The notes beneath the pieces are model-generated. The model was not told the origin of the DNA and did not search any database. It saw only the letters and a program-made list of their open reading frames with translations. 64,000 nucleotides of DNA from positions 1-64,000 of the forward strand of contig NZ_SODU01000005.1 in NCBI RefSeq assembly GCF_004366075.1, in the 5' to 3' direction. A program made the translations under genes and the position numbers. This DNA comes from Kribbella pratensis. Lineage in GTDB: Bacteria; Actinomycetota; Actinomycetes; Propionibacteriales; Kribbellaceae. The first letter of the stretch is position 1, and each line of letters opens with the position of its first letter. Shown one piece after another: positions 32,039 through 41,256 of this stretch.

Positions 32039-34429
32039 GTGCGCAAGCTACCCGCTGGGCTGTTCAGCCTGGCTTTGGCGGCGACGACCGGGCTCGGCAT
32101 CGCCGCAGCCACGGCCGGGAACGCCGCCACACCGTCCAAGCAAGGGTCGGCGCCGATCGCAAGTGAGGCCGCACCAGCATCCGACGAGCTGCCCAGCCCG
32201 CTCGAGGACAAGCGCCGCGAGCTGCGGCAGGAGGCGCTCACCAAGGTCATCAACGGCCAGGCCAAGCCTGAAAAGCGCAACGGCAGCACGGTCGTCAAGC
32301 TCGGCACCAAGGCGGCCGGTACGAAGGGCGTCCTCGGCGCCAAGGCTGTGAAGACCGCCACGGGCCGCGTCGACCAGTACGTCGAGCTCTCCCGGGAGAA
32401 GACCGACCGGATCTTCGTCGTACTGGCCGAGTTCGGCAACGAGCGGCACCCGAACTACCCGGACAAGGACCAGGCACCGAACATCCCCGGCCCGGCCACC
32501 TTCGAGGGACCGTTGCACAACGCGATCCCGGAGCCGGACCGCTCGGTCGACAACTCCACCGTCTGGCAGGCCGACTACAACCGGCAGCACTTCCAGGACC
32601 TGTACTTCGGCAACGGCAACTCGGTGAAGAAGTACTACGAGAAGCAGTCGTCGGGCCGGTACTCGGTGTCCGGCGAGGTCACCGACTGGGTGAAGGTCAA
32701 GTACAACGAGGCCCGGTACGGCCGCTCGAACGGCTACCCGTGCACCGGCAACGTCTGCAGCAACACCTGGAACCTGATCCAGGACGCGGTCAACCAGTGG
32801 GTCGCCGACCAGAAGGCGGCCGGGCGGACCACGGCGCAGATCACCGCGGACCTGAAGACGTTCGACCAGTGGGACCGTTACGACTTCGACGGTGACGGCA
32901 ACTTCAACGAGCCGGACGGCTACATCGACCACTTCCAGATCGTGCACGCCGGTGGCGACCAGGCCGACGGCGACCCGCAGCAGGGTGAGGACGCGATCTG
33001 GTCGCACCGTTGGTACGCCGGCTTCCCGGGCGGCCCGTCCAACAACCCGGCCGGCGGTGCTCAGGTCGGCGACACCGGCCTCTACGTCGGCGACTACACC
33101 ATCCAGCCGGAGAACGGCGGCATCAGCGTCTTCGCCCACGAGTACGGGCACGACCTGGGCCTGCCGGACCACTACGACACCTCGGGTGCCGCGGTCGAGA
33201 ACGGCGTGAACTGGTGGACGATCATGGCGCAGAGCCGGGTCGGCAAGCCGACTGACGGCGGTATCGGCGAGCAGGCGGCCGACTTCGGCGTCTGGGACAA
33301 GCTGCAGCTCGGCTGGCTCGACTACGAGATCGTGAACGCGGGCCAGAACAGGACGCTCGAGCTCGGACCGCACGAGTACAACTCGGCCAAGGCGCAGGCC
33401 GCGGTCGTCACCTTGCCGAAGAAGCTGGTGACCACGCCGCTGCAGACGCCTCCGGTCGGCAGCAAGTCCTGGTGGAGCGGTGAGGGCGACGAGTTCACCC
33501 ACACCATGAACCGGCAGGTCGCCGTACCGGCCGGCACCACGACCCTGACGTTCCAGGCGAACTGGGACATCGAGGACTGTGGCCCCGACGCGTGCGACTA
33601 CGCGTACGTCGAGGTCGACGACGGCACCGGCTACAAGCCGATCGCCGGCTCGATCACCAAGGCGGCCGAGGGCAACGGCATCGACGGCAAGAGCAACGGC
33701 TGGGTCCCGGCGACGTTCGACCTGTCCGCGTACCAGGGCAAGACGATCGGCCTGCAGCTGCGCTACACGACCGACGCGAACACCGGTGGCTACGGGTTCT
33801 TCGCCGACGACATCAAGGTGAAGTCGGGCTCGACCACGCTGGTCGACTCCGGTGCCGAGGCCACGCCGGAAGGCTGGACCTTGAACGGCTTCAGCTCGGT
33901 CGGTGCGACCATCACGACGGCGTACGACAACTACTACCTCGCCTCGAACATCAACTACGTGTCGCACGACCAGTACCTGAAGACCGGGCCGTACAACTTC
34001 GGCTGGGCGAGCACCTTGGGCGACAAGGTGGAGCACTTCCCGTACCAGGACGGTCTGCTGGTCTGGTACTGGGACACCTCGCAGCGCGACAACAACACCA
34101 ACACCCACCCCGGTGCGGGCCTGGTCCTGCCGGTCGACAGCCACCCGGTCCCGATCAACCGGATCGACGGCCAGCTGTGGCGTCCGCGCGTCGGCGGCTA
34201 CGACGCACCGTTCGGCCTCGAGAAGGCGGACTCGTTCACCCTGCACATCAACGGGCAGGCGAGCTACATCCGCGGGCAGAACGCCGTACCGACCTTCAAC
34301 GACAGCAAGTCGTACTGGACCGCGGACCAGCCGACGAGCAGCGTCAAGGTCCCGAACAACGGCGTCAACATCAAGGTCGTTTCCAAGACCGGCACCACGA
34401 TGAAGATCGAGATCTCGAAGCGCAAGTGA
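32039..34429 (+). CDS. Secreted immune inhibitor A-type metalloprotease (M6)
   Basis: A 796-residue exported protease. The signal peptide is MRKLPAGLFSLALAATTGLGIAAATAGNA, shown here only as the first segment (cleavage near residue 29). A propeptide-like region (about 30-115) precedes the catalytic domain with zinc motif HEYGHDLGLPDH (His367, Glu368, His371, Asp near 377) and a calcium-like DFDGDGNFNEPDG loop. The C-terminus has beta-sandwich domains (MAM/VEG-like: WDIEDCGPDACDYAYVEVDDG and the GYGFFADDIKV segment). Relatives degrade host or environmental proteins. GGAGGGG is five bases before the GTG at 32039. It is followed by a strong terminator. Convergent with hflX. Confidence 0.93.
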   Translation: MRKLPAGLFSLALAATTGLGIAAATAGNAATPSKQGSAPIASEAAPASDELPSPLEDKRRELRQEALTKVINGQAKPEKRNGSTVVKLGTKAAGTKGVLGAKAVKTATGRVDQYVELSREKTDRIFVVLAEFGNERHPNYPDKDQAPNIPGPATFEGPLHNAIPEPDRSVDNSTVWQADYNRQHFQDLYFGNGNSVKKYYEKQSSGRYSVSGEVTDWVKVKYNEARYGRSNGYPCTGNVCSNTWNLIQDAVNQWVADQKAAGRTTAQITADLKTFDQWDRYDFDGDGNFNEPDGYIDHFQIVHAGGDQADGDPQQGEDAIWSHRWYAGFPGGPSNNPAGGAQVGDTGLYVGDYTIQPENGGISVFAHEYGHDLGLPDHYDTSGAAVENGVNWWTIMAQSRVGKPTDGGIGEQAADFGVWDKLQLGWLDYEIVNAGQNRTLELGPHEYNSAKAQAAVVTLPKKLVTTPLQTPPVGSKSWWSGEGDEFTHTMNRQVAVPAGTTTLTFQANWDIEDCGPDACDYAYVEVDDGTGYKPIAGSITKAAEGNGIDGKSNGWVPATFDLSAYQGKTIGLQLRYTTDANTGGYGFFADDIKVKSGSTTLVDSGAEATPEGWTLNGFSSVGATITTAYDNYYLASNINYVSHDQYLKTGPYNFGWASTLGDKVEHFPYQDGLLVWYWDTSQRDNNTNTHPGAGLVLPVDSHPVPINRIDGQLWRPRVGGYDAPFGLEKADSFTLHINGQASYIRGQNAVPTFNDSKSYWTADQPTSSVKVPNNGVNIKVVSKTGTTMKIEISKRK

Positions 34430-34438
34430 CCGCATGAG

Positions 34439-34472
34439 ACAGCCCCCGAAGTCCTCGGACTTCGGGGGCTGT
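34439..34472. terminator. Strong (bidirectional) terminator
   Basis: A perfect 16-bp inverted repeat, ACAGCCCCCGAAGTCC / GGACTTCGGGGGCTGT, with a two-base centre, followed on the plus strand by TTCGTT. It lies 10 bases after the M6 protease stop and 27 bases before the end of the convergent hflX gene, so it probably ends both transcripts. Confidence 0.85.
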
Positions 34473-34498
34473 TTCGTTGCTCAGGCGACTCAGGCGAC

Positions 34499-35980
34499 TC
34501 AGGCGATGGCGTACGGCGTGAGGTCGCCGGCCAGGCCCGGGTGGACCCTGGCGGTCAGGTGGGTGCCTTCGGCGGTGTGTTCGAGTTGCTCGACCGAGCC
34601 TTCGGAGTGGATCCGGGAGACCAGGTCGCCACGGTCGTACGGCAGCAGGACCTCGAGCGCCACGAGCGGCTGCGGCAGGGCGCCCTCGAGCAGTTCGCGG
34701 AGCTTGTCGATGCCTTCGCCGGTGCGGGCGGACACGACGATCGCGCCCGGCTCGCGGTGCAGGATCGGCGCCAGCGCGAGCGGGTCGGCGGCGTCGGCCT
34801 TGTTGATCACGATGATCTCCGGCACGTCGCTCGCGTCGATCTCGGCCAGCACCTCACGGACCGCCTGGATCTGCGCCAGCGGGTCGGGGTGCGACCCGTC
34901 GACCACGTGCAGCAGCAGGTCCGCGTCCGCGACCTCCTCCAGCGTCGAACGGAACGCCTCGACGATGTCGTGCGGCAGGTGCCGGACGAACCCGACCGTG
35001 TCGGTCAGCGTGTACACGCGGCCGTCAGCAGTCGTCGTACGCCGGGTCGTCGGGTCCAGGGTCGCGAACAGCGCGTCCTCGACCAGCACACCCGCGCCCG
35101 TGATCCGATTGAGCAGCGATGACTTGCCGGCGTTGGTGTAGCCCGCGATCGCGACCGACGGGACCAGGTTGCGGCGACGCTCCTGGCGCATCGTCGACCG
35201 GGTGCTCTTCATGTTCTTGAGCATCCGGCGGAGCTTCGCGATCTTGGTGTTGATCCGGCGCCGGTCGGTCTCGATCTTGGTCTCACCGGGACCACGGCCG
35301 CCGATACCGCCGCCGGCCGCGCCGACGCGTCCACCGGCCTGGCGGGACAGGTTGCCACCCCAACCACGCAGGCGCTGCTTCATGTACTGCAGCTGGGCCA
35401 GCTCGACCTGGGCCTTGCCTTCCTTGCTCTTCGCGTGCTGCGCGAAGATGTCCAGGATCAGCGCGGTCCGGTCGACCACCTTGACCTTGAGCCGGTCTTC
35501 CAGGTTGCGCAGCTGCGCGGGCGCCAGCTCGCCGTCGGCGATCACGGTGTCCGCGCCGAGCGACGCGACCAGGTTGCGCAGGTCGGCCACCTTGCCGGAA
35601 CCGATGAAGGTCGCCGGGTCGGGCTTCTTCCGCCGCTGGATCACGCCGTCCAGTACCTCGGAACCGGCGGTCTCGGCGAGCAGCTTCAGCTCGGCCAGCG
35701 AGTTCTCCGCGTCTTCGGCGCTGCCCTCGGTCCAGACGCCGACCAGCAGCACCCGTTCCAGCAGCAGCTTCCGGTACTCGACCTCGCTGATGTCGGTCAG
35801 CTCGGTCGACATACCGACCACGCGCCGGAGCGCCTGGCGCTCCTCGAGCTCGAGGCCCTCGGTGGTCAGTTCGTTGTCATACTCATCGTGACCCGTCAAC
35901 GAATCGCCGGAGTCATCGCCCTGAGTCAGGTCGGTTTCGACGTCGGTGGTCTCTTCGTATGCGTGTGAATGGGTCGTCAT
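34499..35980 (-). CDS. hflX: Ribosome-splitting GTPase HflX
   Basis: A 493-residue GTPase. An acidic N-terminal extension (about 45 residues) precedes the HflX domain, with ATFIGSGKVADL and the family signature GGIGGRGPGETKIETDRRRI. The G domain has GYTNAGKSSLLNRI (G1), DPTTRRT (G2), LTDTVGFVRHLP (G3), IVINKADA (G4) and VVSARTGEG (G5). HflX rescues stalled ribosomes after heat or antibiotic stress by splitting them. The acidic head is common in actinobacteria. It lies next to dapF on the same strand, part of the usual miaB-miaA-dapF-hflX neighbourhood, here interrupted between dapF and miaA. Confidence 0.96.
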   Translation of the reverse strand: MTTHSHAYEETTDVETDLTQGDDSGDSLTGHDEYDNELTTEGLELEERQALRRVVGMSTELTDISEVEYRKLLLERVLLVGVWTEGSAEDAENSLAELKLLAETAGSEVLDGVIQRRKKPDPATFIGSGKVADLRNLVASLGADTVIADGELAPAQLRNLEDRLKVKVVDRTALILDIFAQHAKSKEGKAQVELAQLQYMKQRLRGWGGNLSRQAGGRVGAAGGGIGGRGPGETKIETDRRRINTKIAKLRRMLKNMKSTRSTMRQERRRNLVPSVAIAGYTNAGKSSLLNRITGAGVLVEDALFATLDPTTRRTTTADGRVYTLTDTVGFVRHLPHDIVEAFRSTLEEVADADLLLHVVDGSHPDPLAQIQAVREVLAEIDASDVPEIIVINKADAADPLALAPILHREPGAIVVSARTGEGIDKLRELLEGALPQPLVALEVLLPYDRGDLVSRIHSEGSVEQLEHTAEGTHLTARVHPGLAGDLTPYAIA

Positions 35981-36064
35981 ATACCTTCCATGGTGGCACG
36001 GGCCTCAAGTACAAGCGACCCGTTTACCAGGAGTCAACGTCCCACGCAGATCTGGGATTCCCGT

Positions 36065-36907
36065 TCAGGCCGGCAACCAGGCCCGGTCGAACTCGCCGCG
36101 AGCGTGCAGAACGGCCGGTCCGGTCAGTTCCAGGTGGTTGTCCGCACGCCACGTCACGCTCACTTCACCGCCCGGTACGCCGACGCGGTACGTCACCGGG
36201 CGCTCGTCACGGGCTGCCCGCGCGGCCGCCACGGTCACGGCGCAGGTCCCCGTACCGCACGACCGCGTCTCCCCCGACCCGCGCTCGTGCACCCGCATCT
36301 GGACGTCGCGCGGACCACGCCGTACGACGAACTCCACGTTCACCCCGTGCGGGAACGCGTCGGCCGGCGACCAGGTGGGCTGATCGCACAGGTTGCCCGG
36401 CTCGTTCAGGCTGTCGACGAAGGCCACCGCGTGCGGGTTGCCCATGTCGACGTGAACAGCGGGCCACTGGTGACCGTTTGCCTCGACCACGATCCCGGCC
36501 GCGTCGGGGAGCTTCGGCTCGCCCATGTCGGCGGTCAGCGTGCCGTCGTCGTTCTGCGCGACCTCCTTGACGCCCGCGCGGGTGCCGACCCGGACCGGCT
36601 TGCCGTCGATCAGGCCCGCCTCCGCCAGGTACTTCACGAAGACCCGGATGCCGTTCCCGCACATCTCCGCGATCGAACCGTCCGCGTTCCGGTAGTCCAT
36701 GAACCAGTCGCCGCCGTCCTCGACGTACGACTGCCTGTCGCCCTGGATCACCCGCAGCACCCCGTCGGCGCCGAGGCCCGCGTGCCGGTCGCAGAGGAAC
36801 CGCACCACCGACGCGTCCAGCTCGCCGTGCACGGAACCATCGGGATCGGGCAGGATCACGAAGTCGTTCTCGGTCCCATGCCCCTTCAACCAGGGAAACG
36901 TACTCAT
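36065..36907 (-). CDS. dapF: Diaminopimelate epimerase
   Basis: A 280-residue cofactor-independent epimerase converting LL- to meso-diaminopimelate for lysine and peptidoglycan. The two half-sites are present: GSIAEMCGNGIRVF with the first catalytic Cys and GSGETRSCGTGTCAVTV with the second; the start FPWLKGHGTENDFVIL is typical. The first ATG of the family start (MSTFPWLKGHG) is at 36907; a TTG two codons earlier is less likely. The upstream region has no strong ribosome binding site. It is followed by hflX 84 bases downstream. A small plus-strand gene starts 49 bases upstream. Confidence 0.96.
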   Translation of the reverse strand: MSTFPWLKGHGTENDFVILPDPDGSVHGELDASVVRFLCDRHAGLGADGVLRVIQGDRQSYVEDGGDWFMDYRNADGSIAEMCGNGIRVFVKYLAEAGLIDGKPVRVGTRAGVKEVAQNDDGTLTADMGEPKLPDAAGIVVEANGHQWPAVHVDMGNPHAVAFVDSLNEPGNLCDQPTWSPADAFPHGVNVEFVVRRGPRDVQMRVHERGSGETRSCGTGTCAVTVAAARAARDERPVTYRVGVPGGEVSVTWRADNHLELTGPAVLHARGEFDRAWLPA

Positions 36908-36956
36908 GCGCAAAGCCTACGGCCCGCGGTGAGATCAATGGTCGTACGGTTTGGGC

Positions 36957-37211
36957 ATGATCGCGTACTTCTGGGAGCAGGATGACGCCGTCGCGGTCGC
37001 GGAACGGCTCGGCGGGGAGGTACGGCGCGGGCGCTTCCACGGCGAGGACGACGACGAGGACCACCCGTGGCTCGTCGTACTGGAAGAAGTTGACCGCGCC
37101 GCCCTGGACGCCCTGCTGACCGAGTACGACGGCTGGCTGGAGACCGAGGCCGACGACACCCCCACGGCCCCTCCCCCACTCCCCACCGCCCCCAAGCGCT
37201 TCAAGAAGTAG
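36957..37211 (+). CDS. Small acidic protein, unknown function
   Basis: An 84-residue soluble protein: MIAYFWEQDDAVAVAERLGGEV, an acidic middle (FHGEDDDEDHPWLVVLEEVD), a helix (ALDALLTEYDGWLE) and a Pro-rich tail ending PKRFKK. The alternating strand-helix order suggests one alpha/beta unit, like a ferredoxin-fold half. I recognise the type only as a conserved actinobacterial hypothetical. The start ATG at 36957 is without a clear ribosome binding site. It is divergent from dapF and converges on the D-aminoacylase gene. Confidence 0.5.
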   Translation: MIAYFWEQDDAVAVAERLGGEVRRGRFHGEDDDEDHPWLVVLEEVDRAALDALLTEYDGWLETEADDTPTAPPPLPTAPKRFKK

Positions 37212-37221
37212 CCGCCGTGCG

Positions 37222-38763
37222 TTAGAGGCCGATGATGCGCCCGGGGCGGTGGCCGGTTGGTTTGGCGTTGGTGAGGGCTGGTTGGCCGGCTAGTAGGACG
37301 TGGTTGATGCCCACGGAGAGTTGCCAAGGGTTGTCGTACGTCGACTTGTCGGCGATCTTGTCGGCGTCCAGGACGGTCAGGTCGGCGATTGCGCCTGGTT
37401 TGATGATGCCTCGGTCGCAGAGGCCGAGGCGGGTCGCGGGGAGGGCGGTCATTCGACGGATGGCTTCGGGCAGGGTGAGGGTGCGGCGGTCCCGGGTGTA
37501 GTGGCCGAGGACGCGGGGGAACGTGCCGAAGTTGCGGGGATGCGGGTGTCCCGGGCCGGTCGCGTCCATGATCCAGCCGTCGCTGGCGATCGCCGTCCGG
37601 GGATGTTCGAGGACGGTCGTCACGTCGTCCTCGCTCATCGCGTGGTTCACAACGCTGACCGCGGCCTGGTGGGACTCGAGGATGCGAAGCACGATCTCGG
37701 CGGCGTCCACCCCGTCGCGCTGCGCGACGGCGGTGAGGCTGAGTCCACGGCTGTCCTCGTAGCGGCCGGGTGGAAGGGACGCGATCACGACGGAGTCCGG
37801 CGAGAGCAGGTCATCGGCGCGGAGGGCTTCGGCGATCCGAGCGCGTTCGGCCGGGTCGGCGAGTCGGTCGAGCAGAGCGCCACCTGCGAGGGCCCAGGTC
37901 GGGAGCCTGGTGGTGAGTGTCGTGCTGGTGGCGGTGTACGGGTAGGCGTCCCAGCCGAGGTCGACGTCGTCAACCTGGTCCAGGTGTTCGAGCGCGATGT
38001 CGACCAGACCGTAGTTGGATCTGCCAACGGCCTTCAGGTGCGAGATCTCCAGCCGCGCGCCGCCCGCCCGCGCCGTCGCGATCGCCTCGTCCAACGCGGC
38101 CGGCAAACCCGCACCCTCGTTGCGGATGTGAGTCGAGTACATGAGGCCGCATTCGGCAGCGGTGGCGACCAACGCGGCCACCTCTTCGGATGATGCGTAC
38201 GCACCCGGCGCGTAGATCAGTCCGGTCGAGAACCCGACCGCACCCTGGTCGGCGGCCGCGCGCAGCAGGTCCTGCATCGTCCGGAGTTCCTCGGGTGACG
38301 GCGGCCGTTCCGCGCTCCCCATCGCGGCGATCCGCAGCGTGCAGTGGCCGACCTGCAGCGCCAGGTTCACCGCCGGTTGCAAGGTTGCAGCGAACCCGGC
38401 GAGATCGTTCCAGGACCAGTCGTGCTTCGGATCGAGGAACGCCGTACCCGCACGCAGTGTCTCGAGGTCGGTGATCGGGAACGGCGACCAGCCGCAGTTC
38501 CCCCCGACCAGCGTGGTGACGCCCTGGGCGAGCTGCGATTCGGCGGCCGGGCTCGCGCCGAGACTGAAATCCGCGTGGGAGTGCAGGTCGACGAACCCTG
38601 GTGCCACAATGTTGCCCGTGGCATCGATGACCTCGGCTTCGGCGACCGGCTCACCGGGCGGCAGCACCGCGGTGATGCGCTCGCCCTCGACCAGCACGGT
38701 CCCGGGCACCAGTTCGGAACCGGTGCCGTCCGCGATCAGGCCGCCGGTCACTGCCACGCGCAT
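37222..38763 (-). CDS. N-acyl-D-amino-acid deacylase (D-aminoacylase)
   Basis: A 513-residue amidohydrolase-superfamily enzyme. Metal ligands appear in GFVDLHSHADFSL (HxH), GGNCGWSPFP (the cysteine used instead of the bridging carboxy-lysine), MYSTHIRNEG, EISHLKAVG and IASDGWIMDATGPGHPHPRNFGTFPRVLG, which is the family's C-terminal signature. It removes the acyl group from N-acyl-D-amino acids. AGGAGTG is seven bases before the ATG. It is the last gene of a minus-strand unit after the racemase gene (4 bases away), so racemase plus D-specific deacylase would turn N-acyl amino acids of either hand into free D-amino acids. Confidence 0.93.
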   Translation of the reverse strand: MRVAVTGGLIADGTGSELVPGTVLVEGERITAVLPPGEPVAEAEVIDATGNIVAPGFVDLHSHADFSLGASPAAESQLAQGVTTLVGGNCGWSPFPITDLETLRAGTAFLDPKHDWSWNDLAGFAATLQPAVNLALQVGHCTLRIAAMGSAERPPSPEELRTMQDLLRAAADQGAVGFSTGLIYAPGAYASSEEVAALVATAAECGLMYSTHIRNEGAGLPAALDEAIATARAGGARLEISHLKAVGRSNYGLVDIALEHLDQVDDVDLGWDAYPYTATSTTLTTRLPTWALAGGALLDRLADPAERARIAEALRADDLLSPDSVVIASLPPGRYEDSRGLSLTAVAQRDGVDAAEIVLRILESHQAAVSVVNHAMSEDDVTTVLEHPRTAIASDGWIMDATGPGHPHPRNFGTFPRVLGHYTRDRRTLTLPEAIRRMTALPATRLGLCDRGIIKPGAIADLTVLDADKIADKSTYDNPWQLSVGINHVLLAGQPALTNAKPTGHRPGRIIGL

Positions 38764-38767
38764 CAAA

Positions 38768-39898
38768 TCACTCCTGTTCTTGTCCGAAGGATTGCTGAGC
38801 GACCGTGTTGGCGGCGATCAGTTCGCGGTCCACGGCGTGACCGAGCCCGGTCGCCTCGGGCACCTGTACGACGCCTTGGACCGCGACCACGGCGGGTACG
38901 ACGAGGTCCCGGGCGTAGTACTTCTCCGAGGCGGACACATCCGATGGGAGGGTGAATCCGGGGAGACTGGACAGGGCGACGTTCGCGAGCCGCCCGATGC
39001 CGAACTCGTGCATGCCGCCGCACCAGACGGCGATCCCGGCCTGCTGCGCCCGATCGTGCGCCGCACGCGCCGCGCCGAGGCCGCCCATCCGCGACACCTT
39101 GATATTGAGGACCTGCAGCGCTTCTAACGCCAGCGCGGTCTCCAGATCGTCGACGGTCTCAACACTCTCGTCGAGACAAACCGGCGTACTGATCGTGCGT
39201 TGCAGCGCAGCGTGCGTGAGCAGATCCCGGGGCGCGAACGGCTGCTCGATCATCGTCAGCCCGAACTCGTCCAGCTTCCGGACGGCAGTCAGGTCGTCGG
39301 CCGTGTAGATCCCGTTCGCGTCCACATGCAGATCAAGCTCGGGGTACGCCGTACGCACAGCACGGACCGGCTCTATGTCCCAGCCCGGAGCGATCTTCAA
39401 CTTCACCCGCGGATACCCGGCAGTGACCTGACGCTCGACCTCGGTCAGCAGGTCGTCGATCGTCGGCTCGATACCCAGCGAGACACCCGCGACCACCTCG
39501 GTCCGCGTACCACCCAGGACGGTTGCCAGCGGCACCGATTGCGTCTCGGACCACAGAACCCAGGCGGCCATGTCGACACCGGCCTTGGCGAAGTTGTTGC
39601 CGCGGACCTTCGACCACAGTTTGGCCAGCTGGTCAGGGTGCGTCCACGGCCGCCCCAGCACTGCGGGCAGCAGGTACTGCGAGGCGATGTGCCAGCAGGA
39701 TTCGACCGTTTCCGGCGCGTAGTACGGATCCGAGGACGACGCGATCTCGCCCCACCCGGTCGCGCCCGACGCGTCCTCCAGCTCGACCAGCACGTGATCG
39801 AGGTAGGTCTTGCGGTGCGAGCTGGTCTGGAACTCGTGCACCAAGGGCATCCGCACCCGATGCAGCCGAGCGGCGACGATCTTCAGCTCAGTTGACAT
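38768..39898 (-). CDS. N-acylamino acid racemase / o-succinylbenzoate synthase family
   Basis: A 376-residue enolase-superfamily enzyme of the NSAR/OSBS (MenC type 2) group. The N-terminal capping domain ends in GWGEIASSSDPYYAPET. The barrel has PRVKLKIAPGWD (catalytic KxK), LDLHVDANGIYT, LTMIEQPFAP and PVCLDESVETVDD (three metal-binding acids) and LNIKVSRMGGLGAA (second Lys). Sequence alone does not separate racemase from menaquinone enzyme. The D-aminoacylase gene 4 bases downstream and the lack of other men genes favour N-acylamino acid racemase. The start ATG lies inside the preceding SIS gene (11-base overlap). Confidence 0.9.
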   Translation of the reverse strand: MSTELKIVAARLHRVRMPLVHEFQTSSHRKTYLDHVLVELEDASGATGWGEIASSSDPYYAPETVESCWHIASQYLLPAVLGRPWTHPDQLAKLWSKVRGNNFAKAGVDMAAWVLWSETQSVPLATVLGGTRTEVVAGVSLGIEPTIDDLLTEVERQVTAGYPRVKLKIAPGWDIEPVRAVRTAYPELDLHVDANGIYTADDLTAVRKLDEFGLTMIEQPFAPRDLLTHAALQRTISTPVCLDESVETVDDLETALALEALQVLNIKVSRMGGLGAARAAHDRAQQAGIAVWCGGMHEFGIGRLANVALSSLPGFTLPSDVSASEKYYARDLVVPAVVAVQGVVQVPEATGLGHAVDRELIAANTVAQQSFGQEQE

Positions 39899-40532
39899 AC
39901 AGCCCCAGCTCCGTGTTCAACCGATCCCGCTCCATCAGCCGTCGGCGCGCGCCCTTCGAGCTCGCCGTGGTCAACGTCGCGAGCACGTGCAGCACCGATG
40001 CGACGACGGTCGGCGAGTCGACGTACGACGCACTCCCGGTCGCGACGTAGATGCACTGGTCGGCGAGTTTCGCCAGCGGCGCGTCCTCGAAGTCCGTGAC
40101 GGCGACGAGCTCACCACCGGCCTCGACGAACCGCCGGGCGATCTCGACGGTGTCGCGGCGGTATCGGCGGAACGAGAACGCGACCATCAGGTCGTTGGAC
40201 CGGACGTCGGACAGGACGTCGACACCGCGGACGACGGTGCCGTCGATCAGCGTCACCTGCGAGAGGCCGACACCGAGGTCGAACGCCAGCAACGACGCGT
40301 ACGAGTACGACTTCGCCGAGCCGATGATGAAGCGCCGGCGGGCGGCGACGATCCGGGCCGCCGCCTGCGCGATCGACTCGTCGGTGAGGATCTGGTCCAG
40401 GGCCTCGTCGATCGAGGCGCGTTCCTGCTCGACCACGCGACGCTGCAGCAGCGTCGACGATCGGCGTTGCAGTCGAGCGTCGTACCGCTCGTGAGGGCTC
40501 GCGAGCTCGCGGTTGTGGGGATCGTCAGGCAT
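39888..40532 (-). CDS. SIS-domain protein (RpiR-like, HTH missing)
   Basis: A 214-residue protein with a sugar-isomerase (SIS) fold: RRRFIIGSAKSYSYASLLAFDLGVGLSQVTLI, then DLMVAFSFRRYRRDTVEIARRFVEAGGELVAVTD and APLAKLADQCIYVATGSASYVDS, which is the RpiR/MurR-type regulator SIS pattern. The usual N-terminal HTH_6 domain of about 75 residues is not present; only a charged stretch (HERYDARLQRRS) precedes the SIS part, and no in-frame extension is evident. So it may sense a ligand without binding DNA, or use the charged helix. It overlaps both neighbours (GNAT upstream by 8 bases, racemase downstream by 11 bases), hence one operon. Confidence 0.75.
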   Translation of the reverse strand: MPDDPHNRELASPHERYDARLQRRSSTLLQRRVVEQERASIDEALDQILTDESIAQAAARIVAARRRFIIGSAKSYSYASLLAFDLGVGLSQVTLIDGTVVRGVDVLSDVRSNDLMVAFSFRRYRRDTVEIARRFVEAGGELVAVTDFEDAPLAKLADQCIYVATGSASYVDSPTVVASVLHVLATLTTASSKGARRRLMERDRLNTELGLYVN

Positions 40533-41187
40533 GGTCGGCCGGCCCGAAGTAGTAGGCGCCGTTGCCGTCCGGAAGGCGGCGGCACCAGACGGCGACGAGT
40601 CCCTTGCCGAGCAGTTCCTCGAACGACCTGCGCAGTTCGCCCGGGTCGGCCGGCACGACCAACTCGGTCAAAGAGTCCGGGGTGGCGGGCTCGTCGCGGG
40701 TCAGGTCCCACTCGACGACCACACGATCGGTCCCCGGACCGTACATGTCGGGCGCGAACCAGCGGCCGCGAGCGCCGAGCACGTCGAGGTTGAAGTGCGC
40801 GTTGCGGATCTGCGCCGGGTCGTAGGTCCAGCGCATCCGCGACATACCGTGGCTGAGGGCAACTTCGCGCTGGGCGTGCTTGAGCATCCGGCCGAGACCG
40901 CGGCCCTGCTGCCCGGCAGCCACCACGGCCGACTGCGAGTAGTGGTAGAACCCGCGCCGGTCGGTACCGCAGAAGCCGTACGCGAACGCGACCAGCCGGT
41001 CGCTCTCGTCGAGGATGCCGACCACCGAGCCGCCGTTGCTCGCCAGCGCGCCGAGCAGCCGCGGGTTCAGCCCGTACGCCGGGTCGAGGTAGCCGAAGAC
41101 CTCCCGGTACAGCGCCGAGGCCTCGGCGAACCGGGATGCCGTGGTGAGCGAGACCGCGCGAAAGCTCACCTCAGAGATACGATTCAT
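40525..41187 (-). CDS. GNAT-fold acetyltransferase (COG3375-like)
   Basis: A 220-residue protein: FRAVSLTTASRFAEASALYREVFG, then the acetyl-CoA loop SAVVAAGQQGRGLGRMLKHAQREVAL and MRWTYDPAQIRNAHFNLDVLGARGRWFAPDMYGP. This last segment is typical of the predicted N-acetyltransferase group COG3375, often found next to enolase-superfamily racemases. It may acylate an amino acid and so produce the substrate of the racemase (inference). It is the first gene of the operon GNAT-SIS-racemase-deacylase. The shared promoter region (41188-41256) with the divergent M20 peptidase gene holds the short palindrome GCAATCATTGC (41207-41217). Confidence 0.8.
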   Translation of the reverse strand: MNRISEVSFRAVSLTTASRFAEASALYREVFGYLDPAYGLNPRLLGALASNGGSVVGILDESDRLVAFAYGFCGTDRRGFYHYSQSAVVAAGQQGRGLGRMLKHAQREVALSHGMSRMRWTYDPAQIRNAHFNLDVLGARGRWFAPDMYGPGTDRVVVEWDLTRDEPATPDSLTELVVPADPGELRRSFEELLGKGLVAVWCRRLPDGNGAYYFGPADHA

Positions 41188-41256
41188 ATCTTGATCCTAT
41201 CCCCGCGCAATCATTGCTGGTCAATCGCTGATCGGATGATGATACGTTGACTATCT

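Noticed and set aside
32048..34435. A 795-codon open frame on the minus strand
   Set aside because: Exactly opposite the M6 protease gene, which has a signal peptide, zinc motif and ribosome binding site.
34482..34505. Three copies of CAGGCGACT-like units
   Set aside because: A very short direct repeat at the end of hflX next to a terminator; no sign of function.
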